Shown here: piece by piece, positions 17,249 to 26,848 of the stretch | Position numbering within the stretch: position 1 is the first letter of the stretch | How the letters are laid out: each line of letters opens with the position of its first letter | Source of the DNA: an uncultured Marinobacter sp. | Lineage (GTDB): Bacteria; Pseudomonadota; Gammaproteobacteria; Pseudomonadales; Oleiphilaceae | DNA: 64,000 nucleotides | Direction: 5' to 3' | Assembly (NCBI RefSeq): GCF_913055835.1 | Contig: NZ_CAJXKQ010000004.1 | Coordinates: forward strand, 62,001 to 126,000 | Translations under genes and position numbers: made by a program | Notes under the pieces: model-generated | What the model saw: the letters and a program-made list of their open reading frames with translations, nothing else | Told to the model about the DNA's origin: nothing | Database searches by the model: none

Positions 17249-17977
17249 ATGAGCAACCCCAAGCACACCCTTTTCTGGATGACGCTGTTCCTCGGCGTAG
17301 TCGCCATCGTCGGCGCACTGATCCACAAACCCCTGATCTCGGCCTTCATGGCCAACTGGGTTTTCAATATGCTGATACTGGGGGTTCTGATCGTCGGCAT
17401 TGCCCTGACTTACCGCCAGGTGTTCGTGTTGTTTCCCGAACTGAAGTGGATCGCCCAGTTCCGGACCGGCCACGCCGGACTTTCGGTGGTTCAGGAGCCG
17501 AAATTGCTTAAGCCACTGGCCAGACAGCTCGGCGAGGATGCCACCAAGGACCGGTTCACATTGTCTACCCTGTCTCTTCGCACCGTGCTCGATGGAATTC
17601 ATTCCAGGATGGATGAGCAGCGGGAAATCACCCGCTATTTCATCAGCCTGCTGGTGTTCCTGGGTCTGCTCGGCACCTTCTGGGGCCTGCTTGGCACCAT
17701 CAACTCGGTCGGCCAGGTAATTACCGGCCTGGACATGAGCCAGGAAGACTTCGGCAAGGTGTTTGCGGAGCTTCAGGAAGGCCTGCTTACGCCCCTGGAG
17801 GGCATGGGCACAGCGTTCAGTTCCTCCCTGCTGGGCCTCGGCGGCTCGCTGATCCTCGGTTTCCTCGACATCCAGGCCGGCCATGCCCAGAACCGCTTTT
17901 ATGACGGACTGGAGGAGTGGCTGACCGGTGTGACCAATCTTGTAGACCGCGTAGACAGTGAGAAAGACCTGTCATGA
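17249..17977 (+). CDS. MotA/TolQ/ExbB-type proton channel subunit
   Basis: About 242 residues with two N-terminal membrane helices (FWMTLFLGVVAIVGALI, MLILGVLIVGIALTY), a cytosolic stretch, then the two pore helices (FISLLVFLGLLGTFWGLLGTI and GMGTAFSSSLLGLGGSLILGFLDI) that define the family. It overlaps the next gene by 4 bases; that partner has one membrane helix with an Asp and an OmpA domain, as in MotB. Together they should form an ion-driven motor complex anchored in peptidoglycan. It differs from the flagellar PomA at 54420 and lacks the long tail of ZorA. Start is uncertain: ATG 17249 is used, but a TTG at 17216 is in frame. Confidence 0.8.
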   Translation: MSNPKHTLFWMTLFLGVVAIVGALIHKPLISAFMANWVFNMLILGVLIVGIALTYRQVFVLFPELKWIAQFRTGHAGLSVVQEPKLLKPLARQLGEDATKDRFTLSTLSLRTVLDGIHSRMDEQREITRYFISLLVFLGLLGTFWGLLGTINSVGQVITGLDMSQEDFGKVFAELQEGLLTPLEGMGTAFSSSLLGLGGSLILGFLDIQAGHAQNRFYDGLEEWLTGVTNLVDRVDSEKDLS

Positions 17978-18999
17978 TCGGATCCAGGCGCCGAAGCCGC
18001 AGCACTACCAACGTCTGGCCGGGGTACGTAGATGCCCTCTCGGCTTTGCTGATGCTGGTGATCTTCATGCTGCTGGTGTACGTGGTCAGCCAGCTCTACC
18101 TGTCCCAGACCCTCTCCGACCGGGATACCCAGCTGGCCCGCCTGAATGCCCAATTGAACGAACTCTCGGAGCTGCTGGGTCTGGAAGAAAGCCGGACCGA
18201 GGCGCTGGAAGCTCAATTGACCAGCGTTCAGGACCGGAACAACAGCCTGGTTGACCAGCTGGAATCCACTCGTGAACGGCTGATGCAGCAGACCGCCATG
18301 GCCGATGCGCAATCGGAACGGTTGGCCAGCATGGAAGAGTCCATTGACGAGAAGGACGAGATGTCCGCCAGCCAGCAAGCCATGATCCTGAGGTTGTCCA
18401 ACCAGATTGCCTCACTGCGGGAACAGCTCCGGCAGATTGCCTCGGCGCTGGAGCTGCAGGAACAGATGACCGCGGACAAAGAGCAGGAACTGGAACAGGT
18501 CAGCCGACGGCTGAATACCCTGCTGGCAGAGCGGGTCAGCCAGCTGGAACAGTACCAGTCTGAATTCTTTGCCCGCCTGCGGGATATTCTGGCAGGTAAC
18601 GAGAACGTCCGGATTGTCGGCGACCGCTTCCTGCTGCCTTCGGAACTTCTGTTTGCTTCGGCCTCGGCAGAACTGGGCGAGGAAGGCCGGCGGGAGCTCG
18701 ACAAGCTTGCCGACCTGCTGCTGGATGTGGCCGCAAAGATTCCCGAGGACGTAGACTGGATCCTGAGGATTGATGGCCACACCGACGTTCTGCCCATCAA
18801 TACCCCGCGCTTCCCCTCCAACTGGGAGCTGTCCACCGCCCGGGCGGTCGCCGTTGTACGATACCTGGCGGCCCAGGGAGTCCCTGAACGGCGCATGGCG
18901 GCCGCCGGCTTCGGCGAGTTCTTCCCGGTGGCGGAAGGCACCTCTCCGGAGGCGTTGCAGAGAAACCGGAGGATTGAGCTGAAGCTGACGGATCGCTAA
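17974..18999 (+). CDS. MotB-like protein with long coiled coil and OmpA peptidoglycan-binding domain
   Basis: Residues 10-37 include one membrane helix with an Asp at its start (PGYVDALSALLMLVIFMLLVYV in parts: YVDALSALL). Residues about 45-190 are a heptad-like coiled coil rich in Glu, Gln and Leu. Residues about 205-338 are an OmpA/MotB domain with RIDGHTDVLPINTPRFPSNWELSTARA (core: GHTD, SNWELS) and RNRRIELKL at the end. The 341-residue length and the long coiled coil set it apart from flagellar MotB. It probably couples ion flow in its partner to work on the envelope; the task is unknown. Its stop overlaps the convergent panE-like gene by 4 bases. Confidence 0.8.
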   Translation: MIGSRRRSRSTTNVWPGYVDALSALLMLVIFMLLVYVVSQLYLSQTLSDRDTQLARLNAQLNELSELLGLEESRTEALEAQLTSVQDRNNSLVDQLESTRERLMQQTAMADAQSERLASMEESIDEKDEMSASQQAMILRLSNQIASLREQLRQIASALELQEQMTADKEQELEQVSRRLNTLLAERVSQLEQYQSEFFARLRDILAGNENVRIVGDRFLLPSELLFASASAELGEEGRRELDKLADLLLDVAAKIPEDVDWILRIDGHTDVLPINTPRFPSNWELSTARAVAVVRYLAAQGVPERRMAAAGFGEFFPVAEGTSPEALQRNRRIELKLTDR

Positions 19000-19943
19000 C
19001 TCTGCGATTGGGTTAACAGGGCGCTCACTGTCCTGGTGTAGGGCGCCTCAATGCCCAGCCGCTCGCAACGTCGCAGGACCGCGCCGGCAATACTGTCGAG
19101 TTCCAGGGGCCGGCCTTTCTCCTTGTCGACCAGCATCGACGTTTTGATGGCGTTGAAGTTGCTGATCAGATCGAACATCTCCGCCAGATCCTCCGGCCCG
19201 AGGTTGACGTCGTCGGCCTTCGACGCAGCCACTGTCTCCGCCATCATTCCGTGGACAATCTTCCGGAATTCGGGGTGGTGTGTGAGGCTCCGGGTATCGA
19301 GGCCAGTCAGGGCGGACAGCGGATTCACCCCATTGTTGATTACCAGCTTGCGCCAGAGTTCGTAACGGATGTTGTGAGAGACGGTGGTTGGAATGCCGGC
19401 GGCGTTGAACGATGCTTCCAACCGTCTGAGCAGGGAAACGCGGGGATCGTCAGGTCGCTGCCTGGGCCAGGCACCCATCACAACCTGGGCAACGCCCTCG
19501 GCGAACACGTGCCCGGGTTCGGTAATGTGACCGCCAATGCGCACCGCAAGCCCACCCAGTACACGATCCTCACCAACTACCCCGGCAATCACCGGCTCGT
19601 TGTCGACCCCGTTCTGAAGCGACAGTATCGGAACAGAGGCATTCTCCAGCCAATCGGAAAGCTCATCCATGACCGGCGCTGTCGCCGTGGACTTCAGGGC
19701 GATGACGATCAGATCAAAGTCATCGGGTTCGTGCTTCTGAATCAGCTCTGTGTGGGAAAAGGCTGGCAGTGGCTGATGGAGAACCTCGCCCTCATAATTA
19801 ACGGTCAAACCCCGGGTTTGCAGAGCCTTGAGATGATCACCACGCGCGGTCAGGACCAGCTCATGTCCCGCCTGGGCAAGTCTTGCCGCGTAATACCCAC
19901 CGATGCCACCGGCACCAATCATCAGAATCTTAAGACCTGCCAA
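18996..19943 (-). CDS. panE: 2-dehydropantoate 2-reductase (ketopantoate reductase family)
   Basis: A 315-residue NADPH-dependent reductase: KILMIGAGGIGGYYAARLAQAGHEL is the Rossmann GxGxxG motif, LQNGVDNE is the family's NG loop, and RYELWRKLVINNGVNPLSALTG carries the conserved Lys and Asn of the active site. It would reduce ketopantoate for coenzyme A synthesis, though many paralogues with other substrates exist. The start is taken as TTG 19943 because GAGG precedes it; the longer frame to 19970 starts within this ribosome site. It lies 43 bases behind the last gene of the meta-cleavage operon on the same strand, with no terminator visible between, so read-through is possible. Confidence 0.82.
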   Translation of the reverse strand: MAGLKILMIGAGGIGGYYAARLAQAGHELVLTARGDHLKALQTRGLTVNYEGEVLHQPLPAFSHTELIQKHEPDDFDLIVIALKSTATAPVMDELSDWLENASVPILSLQNGVDNEPVIAGVVGEDRVLGGLAVRIGGHITEPGHVFAEGVAQVVMGAWPRQRPDDPRVSLLRRLEASFNAAGIPTTVSHNIRYELWRKLVINNGVNPLSALTGLDTRSLTHHPEFRKIVHGMMAETVAASKADDVNLGPEDLAEMFDLISNFNAIKTSMLVDKEKGRPLELDSIAGAVLRRCERLGIEAPYTRTVSALLTQSQS

Positions 19944-19986
19944 GGGAACCTCACTGCTCAGGAAACGCAAGTGCCTGTCCTTATTA

Positions 19987-20661
19987 TTACCTCATCCAGC
20001 CAAATCCTGACAGCATCTGGCCGGCATTATTCATACCGCTGCTGAACATCCGCTGAGGGAACTTACATCCGCCAAGCGTAAACGCGGCGTTGAGGAGGCA
20101 CACGGTTGGATCTTCCAGTTTACGGTTATGCCTGTTACCGGACTGGCCGCCCTTGAAGGAGATCGCGGCACCCCACTGCTGGTCCTGAACCCAGCCACTG
20201 ATCATCTCCCGCAGATGTCGGTCATGTAGCGATACCTGGCTTTCGCGCTTGTCGTCCAGACAGATCACGAGGACACCCTGCTCACGAATGGTTTCCAGAC
20301 ATTGCCCGACAAGCCGGTACTCTCCTTCACTCATCCCGGTATTTAGTCGGAGCTCACAGAGGTCCTCCGGCTCTTCGGAAAGCAACGCCCGAAGAAAATT
20401 CTCTCTACCCTCACATGTTTCATCCTGAAAATCCGGTGTAAAGCCCCGGGAACTGAGCAGAGAAAAGACACGCTCCGAACGCTCATGATCCCCTTTCAGG
20501 TGGGTGACCTCCGGCGCCTGGAGACTTGTGTCCGTGCTTAACAGCAAGACACTCCTGACACTCTGCCCCCAGATCATCCTCGCTGGTCCGGAACCAGCTT
20601 GTCGCTGAGCCTCCAGGCTTCGTGCATCACAGGAGACAAATAACACCGGCAGCTTGTCCAC
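19987..20661 (-). CDS. Degenerate LigB/DODA-like (class III extradiol dioxygenase) protein, probably non-catalytic
   Basis: This 224-residue protein follows dmpI by 37 bases and starts at a GTG (20661) with GGAGG at ideal spacing. Its layout follows bacterial DOPA-dioxygenase/YgiD proteins (recalled from memory): LPVLFVSCDARSLEA stands where the family has LFxSHGSP, LLLSTDTS where it has VVVSAHW, and REQGVLVICLDDKRESQV where it has RDEGVLIIGSGSxxHNL. In each case the metal-binding or catalytic His is replaced (Cys11, Asp44, and no His in the third block). The frame is intact, so it is not an obvious pseudogene. It may be a pseudoenzyme, a binding protein, or a gene in decay. Homology is inferred by eye. 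Confidence 0.6.
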   Translation of the reverse strand: MDKLPVLFVSCDARSLEAQRQAGSGPARMIWGQSVRSVLLLSTDTSLQAPEVTHLKGDHERSERVFSLLSSRGFTPDFQDETCEGRENFLRALLSEEPEDLCELRLNTGMSEGEYRLVGQCLETIREQGVLVICLDDKRESQVSLHDRHLREMISGWVQDQQWGAAISFKGGQSGNRHNRKLEDPTVCLLNAAFTLGGCKFPQRMFSSGMNNAGQMLSGFGWMR

Positions 20662-20698
20662 GATTTCCTCCAAAACAGGCCTTTCCAGAAGCTGGGAC

Positions 20699-20890
20699 TC
20701 AGCGCCCCAGCTTCTTCGCGGATTGACCACCGATACCGAAATGCTGCTTCGGCATTTCATTGATGATGATCCGGACACTCTCTACAGGCGCCCCTAGCGA
20801 ACGGCAAAGTGCGTCGGTGACCTCCCTGATGAGCGCTTCCTTTTGCTCATCAGACCGGCCTTCCAGGATGTTGATCTGGGCGACAGGCAT
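20699..20890 (-). CDS. dmpI: 4-Oxalocrotonate tautomerase
   Basis: Sixty-three residues, the usual size. After removal of Met the N-terminal Pro1 is the catalytic base, and Arg11, Arg39 and Phe50 of the known active site are all present (PVAQINILEGR, VRIIINEMPKQHF). It converts 2-hydroxymuconate to 2-oxo-3-hexenedioate in the dehydrogenase branch of the meta pathway. It lies 9 bases behind dmpH. The sequence close to its end codes the ribosome site of the LigB-like gene. Confidence 0.95.
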   Translation of the reverse strand: MPVAQINILEGRSDEQKEALIREVTDALCRSLGAPVESVRIIINEMPKQHFGIGGQSAKKLGR

Positions 20891-20899
20891 AAAACCTCC

Positions 20900-21694
20900 T
20901 TATTCGAATCGAGCGGATACCGTACCCAGGCCCTGGTATCGGACCGTGATGTTATCACCGGGCTCAACCGTGATGGCTGCGGTAATACCGCCGGTCATGA
21001 TGAAGGTGCCGGCCGGAATGTGTTCACCGCGCTCTGCCAGCAAATTGGCCAGCATGGCGACACTGGAAGCCGGATGACCCAGAACCGCGGCACCGGCGCC
21101 AACGTCTACCACTTCGCCATTCTTCTCTACGACGACACCCAGGGTTTTCAGGTCGACATCAGCGACATCAGCCATCTGGCCACCGGTAATAAAGCGGGTG
21201 GAGGAGGCGTTGTCCGCCACCACGCTCACCAGATCAAACTTGAAGTTCTCGTATCGCGAGTCGATCACTTCTACCGCGGGGATCACGAAATCGGTGGCGG
21301 CCAGAACCTGGCCAATGTGGCAGCCAGGGCCCTTCAGCGGCTCCTTGGTGACAAAGGCGATCTCGGCCTCGATCTTCGGGTGGATCAGCTCCTTGGTGTT
21401 CACCACTCCACCGTCGGGCACGCTGAAGTAATCTGCCAGGAATCCGTAGATCGGCGTCTCCACTCCCATCTGGGCCATCTTGGCCCAGGAGGTCAGGCCC
21501 ATCTTCATGCCAACGACTTTGTTGCCACGGGCTTCCTTGCGACGGCGGATTTCCCACTGCACGTCGTAGGCATCCTCGAAGGTCATGTCCGGAAAGTCGT
21601 TGGTGACCTTGGTGATGTCATGGGCCTGCAATTCGGCGTTTTCCACGTGTTCTGCCAGGGCCAGAACCTGCTCACGGCTCAATGTCTTGCTCAT
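20900..21694 (-). CDS. dmpH: 4-Oxalocrotonate decarboxylase (2-oxo-3-hexenedioate decarboxylase)
   Basis: At 264 residues it belongs to the hydratase/decarboxylase family shared with DmpE. Key segments are [44 protein letters not shown] with the metal-binding Glu residues (EAEIAF), and [23 protein letters not shown]. It decarboxylates 2-oxo-3-hexenedioate to 2-hydroxypenta-2,4-dienoate and in the family forms a complex with the hydratase. The start overlaps the dmpG stop by 4 bases. Confidence 0.93.
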   Translation of the reverse strand: MSKTLSREQVLALAEHVENAELQAHDITKVTNDFPDMTFEDAYDVQWEIRRRKEARGNKVVGMKMGLTSWAKMAQMGVETPIYGFLADYFSVPDGGVVNTKELIHPKIEAEIAFVTKEPLKGPGCHIGQVLAATDFVIPAVEVIDSRYENFKFDLVSVVADNASSTRFITGGQMADVADVDLKTLGVVVEKNGEVVDVGAGAAVLGHPASSVAMLANLLAERGEHIPAGTFIMTGGITAAITVEPGDNITVRYQGLGTVSARFE

Positions 21695-22728
21695 GCCTTT
21701 TGCTCCTTCTGTGCCGCCAGCAGATCCAGCGCCACATCCACAATCATGTCTTCCTGGCCACCCACCATGCGGCGTTTGCCCAGCTCTACCAGAATATCCA
21801 CGGTCTTCAGGCCGTACTTCTGCGCTGCCACCTCGGAGTGACGCAGGAAGCTGGAATAGACTCCGGCGTAGCCCAGGGCAAGCGTTTCGCGATCCACCCG
21901 CACCGGGCGGTCCTGCAACGGGCGGACGATGTCGTCGGCCGCGTCCATCAGGGCGTACACGTCGGTGCCATGCTCCCAGCCCATCTTGTCGAAGGCGGCA
22001 ATGCAGACTTCCAGAGGAGCGTTGCCAGCACCGGCGCCCATGCCGGACAGGGAGGCATCAACCCGATCGCAGCCCTCTTCCACCGCGACGATGGAGTTGG
22101 CCACACCCAGGGCCAGGTTGTGGTGGGCGTGGATGCCAGTCTGGGTTTCCGGCTTCAGTACGTCCTTGAGTGCACGGAACCGGTCGCGGATGTCGTTCAT
22201 GTTCATGGCGCCGCCGGAATCGACCACGTACAGGCAGGTGGCGCCATAGTCTTCCATCAGCTTGGCCTGCTCAGCCAGGCCCTGAGGGGTCTGCATGTGG
22301 CTCATCATAAGGAAGCCGACGGTGTCCATACCCAGTTTTCGGGCGTGCTCGATGTGCTGCTTGGACACATCGGCCTCGGTGCAGTGAGTGGCTACACGCA
22401 CAATGCGGGCGCCGGCGTTATAGGCGTTGTCCAGATCATGGACGGTGCCGATGCCGGGCAGCAGCAGGGTGGCAATCTGCGAATGGGTAACCACTTCCGC
22501 TACCGCTTCGATCCACTCCAGGTCGGTGTGGGCGCCGAAGCCGTAGTTGAAGCTGGAGCCCTGCAGGCCGTCGCCGTGAGCCACTTCGATGGAGTCCACC
22601 TTGGCCTTGTCCAGCGCCCGTGCAATGTCCTGCACGTTCTTGATGGAGTACTGATGGCGGATAGCGTGGCTGCCGTCGCGCAGGGTCACGTCGGAGATGT
22701 AGAGTTTCTTGCCGGGATTAAAGGTCAT
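21691..22728 (-). CDS. dmpG: 4-Hydroxy-2-oxovalerate aldolase
   Basis: The 345-residue pyruvate aldolase begins [20 protein letters not shown], with the Arg-Asp of the active site, and carries [21 protein letters not shown], the His pair that binds the divalent metal. It cleaves 4-hydroxy-2-oxovalerate to pyruvate and acetaldehyde and normally channels acetaldehyde to DmpF. It is 13 bases behind dmpF and overlaps dmpH. Confidence 0.96.
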   Translation of the reverse strand: MTFNPGKKLYISDVTLRDGSHAIRHQYSIKNVQDIARALDKAKVDSIEVAHGDGLQGSSFNYGFGAHTDLEWIEAVAEVVTHSQIATLLLPGIGTVHDLDNAYNAGARIVRVATHCTEADVSKQHIEHARKLGMDTVGFLMMSHMQTPQGLAEQAKLMEDYGATCLYVVDSGGAMNMNDIRDRFRALKDVLKPETQTGIHAHHNLALGVANSIVAVEEGCDRVDASLSGMGAGAGNAPLEVCIAAFDKMGWEHGTDVYALMDAADDIVRPLQDRPVRVDRETLALGYAGVYSSFLRHSEVAAQKYGLKTVDILVELGKRRMVGGQEDMIVDVALDLLAAQKEQKA

Positions 22729-22741
22729 GGGAATACCCTCC

Positions 22742-23677
22742 TCACTTGACCAGCGATTCGGCGATGCGCTCGGCGGTACCGAGAGCGGCGGAGGTCATGA
22801 TGTCCAGGTTGCCGGCGTAGGCCGGCAGGTAGTGGGCGGCGCCCTCCACTTCCAGGAAGATGGAGGTCTTCAGGCCGCTGAAGCGGCCCAGGCCCGGGAC
22901 GTTCATGGGCTGGTCTTCGGGGATGTCGTCGAACTGAACCTTCTGCTTCAAGCGGTAGCCCGGCACATAGCTGTTCACGGCCTTGACCATCTCTTCCACG
23001 GAAGCTTCCACTTCCGCCTTGTCCGCGGCATCCGAGAGCACGTACACGGTGTCCCGCATCAGCAGGGGCGGTTCGGCCGGGTTCAGGATGATGATGGCCT
23101 TGCCCTTCTGGGCACCACCGACCACTTCGATGGCCTTGGAGGTGGTTTCGGTGAACTCGTCGATGTTGGCGCGGGTACCGGGCCCGGCGGACTTACTGGA
23201 GATCGACGCGACAATCTCCGCGTAGTGGGCCTTGGCAACTCGTGATACCGCTGCCACCATCGGGATGGTGGCCTGGCCGCCACAGGTGACCATGTTGACG
23301 TTACCTTCCCGGAGATTCTGTTCCAGGTTCACCACCGGCACGCAGTAGGGGCCGATGGCGGCGGGGGTCAGGTCGACAATCTTGATGTTTTCCTTGTGAC
23401 CGCGCAGGAACACCTCGTTGTGCATATGGGCCTTGGCGGAGGTGGCATCGAATACAATGTCGATGTCGGCGAATTCCGGCATCTTCACCAGGCCCTCCAC
23501 GCCTTCGTGGGTGGTGGCCACGCCCATGCGGGCAGCTCGTGCCAGACCGTCCGATTCCGGATCAATACCCACCATCACACCCATTTCGATGTGCTTGCCA
23601 TTGCGCAGGATCTTGATCATCAAGTCGGTGCCGATATTGCCCGAGCCGATGATCGCTGCTTTCAGTTTCTTGCTCAT
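22742..23677 (-). CDS. dmpF: Acetaldehyde dehydrogenase (acylating)
   Basis: A 311-residue enzyme with the N-terminal nucleotide motif [18 protein letters not shown] and the catalytic Cys in [17 protein letters not shown]. It oxidises acetaldehyde to acetyl-CoA with NAD+ in a complex with the aldolase DmpG. ATG 23677 is preferred: AGGA precedes it, and the protein then matches the usual family start [12 protein letters not shown] further in-frame ATG at 23707 overlaps the dmpE stop. Confidence 0.95.
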   Translation of the reverse strand: MSKKLKAAIIGSGNIGTDLMIKILRNGKHIEMGVMVGIDPESDGLARAARMGVATTHEGVEGLVKMPEFADIDIVFDATSAKAHMHNEVFLRGHKENIKIVDLTPAAIGPYCVPVVNLEQNLREGNVNMVTCGGQATIPMVAAVSRVAKAHYAEIVASISSKSAGPGTRANIDEFTETTSKAIEVVGGAQKGKAIIILNPAEPPLLMRDTVYVLSDAADKAEVEASVEEMVKAVNSYVPGYRLKQKVQFDDIPEDQPMNVPGLGRFSGLKTSIFLEVEGAAHYLPAYAGNLDIMTSAALGTAERIAESLVK

Positions 23678-23703
23678 AGCCTGTTCCTCATTATTCTTTC
23701 CGG

Positions 23704-24489
23704 TCATGCGAAGCGCACAGACGCGCTGCCGATGCCGCCGATGTCGACCCGCATGTAGTCACCGGCCTTCACCGGTTCAAGGGGTACCAGCGAGCCGGAC
23801 AGAATGACTTCGCCGGCCTTAAGGGAAATACCGAACTCACCCAGCGTGTTCGCCAGCCAGGTAACACAATTCACTGGCGAACCCAGGGCCGCTGCCCCGG
23901 CGCCAGCGCTGATCACACTGCCGTTCTTTTCCACCACCATGCCGCAGGTCACCAGATCCACTTTGCGGGGCGAAACAGCCTGGTCCCCAAGTACAAACAG
24001 GCCGCAGGAGGCGTTGTCGGCAATGGTGTCCTGGATGGCGATCTTCCAGTCCTGGATGCGGGAGTCGACGATCTCAAAACAGGGCATTACGCACTCGGTC
24101 GCCGCCAGGACGTCCGCGTTGGTCACACCCGGACCGGTCAGATCCTTTTTCAGAATGAAGGCAATTTCGCCCTCTGCGCGCGGTGCGATCAGCCGGTCGC
24201 TGATGGGCATGACTTCGCCGCTGTTGAACACCATGTCGTCGGTGAGATAGCCAAAATCCGGCTGATGGACGTTGAGCATGTTCTGTACGGCTTTGCTGGT
24301 CACACCAATCTTCTTGCCGATAATCGAGGCGCCATCCGCCAGACGACGTTCCAGCATGCGCAGGGAAATGTGGTAGGCATCATCAATGGTGATATCCTCG
24401 CCACGGCTGGTCAGCGGGCTGACCGCTTCCCTTTTCATCATTGCCTGATAGAGCTCGTCGCCAAAGGCATGAATTTTCGTCTGTTCCAT
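23704..24489 (-). CDS. dmpE: 2-Hydroxypenta-2,4-dienoate (2-oxopent-4-enoate) hydratase
   Basis: A 261-residue protein with the metal site of the hydratase family: [17 protein letters not shown] carries the Glu pair, and [25 protein letters not shown] matches the paralogous decarboxylase DmpH. It adds water to 2-hydroxypenta-2,4-dienoate to give 4-hydroxy-2-oxovalerate. Its ATG shares a base with the stop of dmpD, giving translational coupling. Confidence 0.94.
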   Translation of the reverse strand: MEQTKIHAFGDELYQAMMKREAVSPLTSRGEDITIDDAYHISLRMLERRLADGASIIGKKIGVTSKAVQNMLNVHQPDFGYLTDDMVFNSGEVMPISDRLIAPRAEGEIAFILKKDLTGPGVTNADVLAATECVMPCFEIVDSRIQDWKIAIQDTIADNASCGLFVLGDQAVSPRKVDLVTCGMVVEKNGSVISAGAGAAALGSPVNCVTWLANTLGEFGISLKAGEVILSGSLVPLEPVKAGDYMRVDIGGIGSASVRFA

Positions 24490-25349
24490 TAGTTACCTCC
24501 GGCAGCGGCCTGATCGGCCTCGTTCAGGAAATCGTTGACCAACCGGGCAAACCGGCCGGCATGCTCAATCTGGGTCCAGTGGCCACAGCGGCCGAATACA
24601 TGCAGCTGGGCGCGGTCGATCAGTTCAGCCAATCGATAAGAGGCGTCGAGAGGAATGACTTCATCTTCCCGGCCATGGAGAATCAGGGTTTCGTGGGGCA
24701 GCGCCCGGATGTCGTCTTCGTTACTGGCCAGGTTGTCGACCCAACGTTGACGAGGAGCCGGGAACATGGCCGAAAACGACTCCTGGAAACCGGGCCGGAT
24801 GCTGGCCTGATAGCGCATCTCCGCCAGCTCGTCGGTCAGCAGGCCCTTGTTGAAGGCAAACACGTCCATCAAGCGGCGCATGGTTTCCAGCGAGGGTTCG
24901 TACCCCCACACCTCATCGAGGCCTTTGGTGATCGGGAAACTGACACCCACCGACCCCATCAGCACCAGACGGCGTACCCGCTCCGGATGCTCGATGGCGA
25001 GCGCCAGGGCCAAACCACCCCCGAAGGAATTCCCCACCAGGTCGACCTGTTCCAGGCCCAACTCATCCATCACGCCCAGGGCGTGCTTGACCCAGCGCTC
25101 CCGGTTGTAGGTCTGGTCTTCCGGGCGCTCGCTGTAGCCGAAGCCCAGCATGTCCGGCGCCACCACGCGGCGGTGTTTTGCCAACTCCGGAATCACCAGG
25201 CGCCAGTTGGCCCAGGCGGTAACACCCGGCCCGGAGCCGTGGATCATCATCACCGGAAAGCCGCCTTCACCATGGTCGTGCACATTGGTGCGGTAGCCGG
25301 CGGCGACGATTTCACGCCCGATCTCCGGGCTGTCTACAGAAGCATTCAT
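24489..25349 (-). CDS. dmpD: 2-Hydroxymuconic semialdehyde hydrolase
   Basis: This 286-residue alpha/beta hydrolase has the oxyanion loop MIHGSGPGVTAWANW, the nucleophile elbow LVGNSFGGGLALALA (Ser), an Asp in LHGREDEVIPLD and the His in RCGHWTQIEHAGRF. The C-C hydrolase acts on ring-cleavage products of methylated catechols or as a bypass of the dehydrogenase branch. Having both dmpC and dmpD suggests that phenol and methylphenols are handled. Confidence 0.94.
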   Translation of the reverse strand: MNASVDSPEIGREIVAAGYRTNVHDHGEGGFPVMMIHGSGPGVTAWANWRLVIPELAKHRRVVAPDMLGFGYSERPEDQTYNRERWVKHALGVMDELGLEQVDLVGNSFGGGLALALAIEHPERVRRLVLMGSVGVSFPITKGLDEVWGYEPSLETMRRLMDVFAFNKGLLTDELAEMRYQASIRPGFQESFSAMFPAPRQRWVDNLASNEDDIRALPHETLILHGREDEVIPLDASYRLAELIDRAQLHVFGRCGHWTQIEHAGRFARLVNDFLNEADQAAAGGN

Positions 25350-25356
25350 GACAACC

Positions 25357-26817
25357 TCACAGTTTGATGCAGACGTTTTTCATTTCGGTGTAGAACTCCA
25401 GGGAGTGCACACCGCCCTCGCGGCCCACGCCGGACTGCTTGCTACCGCCAAACGGCGTGCGCAGATCACGAAGGAACCAGCTGTTTACCCAGATAATGCC
25501 CGCTTCCACCTGGCCAGCTACCCGATGGGCGCGGCTGACGTTTTCGGTCCAGATTGCGGAGGCCAGGCCGTAAGGAAGGCTGTTGGCCAGCTCGATGGCC
25601 TCCTCTTCGGTATCGAATGGACGGATATGACAGCAGGGGCCAAAGATCTCGTCGGTCACCACCGCGGAATCGTCGGCCAGGCCAGTCCAGATGGTGGGTT
25701 CAACCCAGGCGCCACCAGCCAGTTCTGACGGCATGTCCGGAACACCGCCGCCGGTAATCACCGTGGCGCCGTCGTCGACCGCCTTCTGGTAATAGGACAG
25801 GACCTTTTCCCGGTGCTTGAGACTGACCAGTGGGCCAAAATTGGCTTTCTCGTCATCGGGCGGGCCGATATGAAGCTTCTCGGCCTCGGCTTTCAGTCGG
25901 GCAACGAACTCGTCGAAGATGGAGCGCTCCACATACACCCGTTCCGTGCCGAGACAAACCTGGCCGCAGTTGGCAAAGGCCGAGCGCATGGTGCCCTCGA
26001 TGGCTTTGTCCATGTCGCAATCGGCAAACACCAGCCCGGCATTCTTGCCACCCAGCTCCAGGGAAATATCACGAATACCCTTGGCAGCGGATTTCATGAT
26101 GATTTCGCCGGTCGTTGTCTCACCGGTGAAGGTGAAGCCGTCCACGTCCTGGTGTTCGGTGAGGTAGGCACCGGCAGAATTGCCGCCGAATCCGTGCACC
26201 ACGTTGTATACGCCATCGGGCACCCCGGCATCCTTCATCACCTCGCCCAGCAGCGCGGTGGTGGTAGGCGTTTCCTCGGAGGGCTTGACCACCACGGTGT
26301 TGCCACAGGCCAGGGCAGGGCCGACTTTCCATGTCATCAGCAACAGCGGCAGGTTCCAGGGGCTGATCACACCGATCACGCCCTTGGGCCGCCGCACGGC
26401 GTAGTTCAAGGCACCAGAGCCATCCGGCGTGGCCATTTCGAAGGATTCGGTGGGCACGTTCTTGATCATGTCCGCGAAAACCTTGAAATTGGCGGCGCCC
26501 CGGGGGATGTCGATGTGGCTGGCCAGGGATTTCGGTTTGCCGGTATCCAGGCACTCCGCCTCCAGAAACTCGTCGAAGCGCTCATTGATGCCGTCTGCCA
26601 CCCGGTGCAGGATGCGGGTGCGCTCATCCAGGGTCATTTTGCCCCAGGGACCCTTTAATGCAGCCCTGGCCGCCTTTACCGCGGCGTCGACTTCATCGCG
26701 GCCGCCCTCATGCACCTTGGCAATGATCTTGCCGTTGGCCGGGTTCACGTTGTCGAACAGCTTGCCGCTGGCCGAACCCACGTACTGGCCGTTGATGTAG
26801 TGTTTGATCTCTTTCAT
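25357..26817 (-). CDS. dmpC: 2-Hydroxymuconic semialdehyde dehydrogenase
   Basis: With 486 residues it matches the size of DmpC. The aldehyde dehydrogenase active site is complete: the general base Glu in SLELGGKNAGLVF, the nucleophilic Cys in FANCGQVCLGTERVYV, and the NAD loop in GFTFTGETTTGEII. It oxidises 2-hydroxymuconic semialdehyde to 2-hydroxymuconate. ATG 26817 gives the family's MKEIKHYINGQYV start; a TTG three codons upstream is less likely. Confidence 0.95.
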   Translation of the reverse strand: MKEIKHYINGQYVGSASGKLFDNVNPANGKIIAKVHEGGRDEVDAAVKAARAALKGPWGKMTLDERTRILHRVADGINERFDEFLEAECLDTGKPKSLASHIDIPRGAANFKVFADMIKNVPTESFEMATPDGSGALNYAVRRPKGVIGVISPWNLPLLLMTWKVGPALACGNTVVVKPSEETPTTTALLGEVMKDAGVPDGVYNVVHGFGGNSAGAYLTEHQDVDGFTFTGETTTGEIIMKSAAKGIRDISLELGGKNAGLVFADCDMDKAIEGTMRSAFANCGQVCLGTERVYVERSIFDEFVARLKAEAEKLHIGPPDDEKANFGPLVSLKHREKVLSYYQKAVDDGATVITGGGVPDMPSELAGGAWVEPTIWTGLADDSAVVTDEIFGPCCHIRPFDTEEEAIELANSLPYGLASAIWTENVSRAHRVAGQVEAGIIWVNSWFLRDLRTPFGGSKQSGVGREGGVHSLEFYTEMKNVCIKL

Positions 26818-26848
26818 TGGTGCCAAATCCTGTTGCTGAAAATGTTGG

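Noticed and set aside
17249..18999. Zorya-type antiphage defence (ZorAB-like motor genes)
   Set aside because: The channel protein has no long cytosolic tail, and no ZorC, ZorD or ZorE gene lies nearby; the neighbours are a thioesterase and ketopantoate reductase.
19987..20661. A second active extradiol dioxygenase of class III
   Set aside because: All three His positions that bind metal or act in catalysis in this family are replaced, so activity by the known mechanism is unlikely.
20843..22749. Plus-strand open frames opposite dmpG and dmpH
   Set aside because: Third-position bias shadows of recognised catabolic enzymes; no ribosome sites or motifs.
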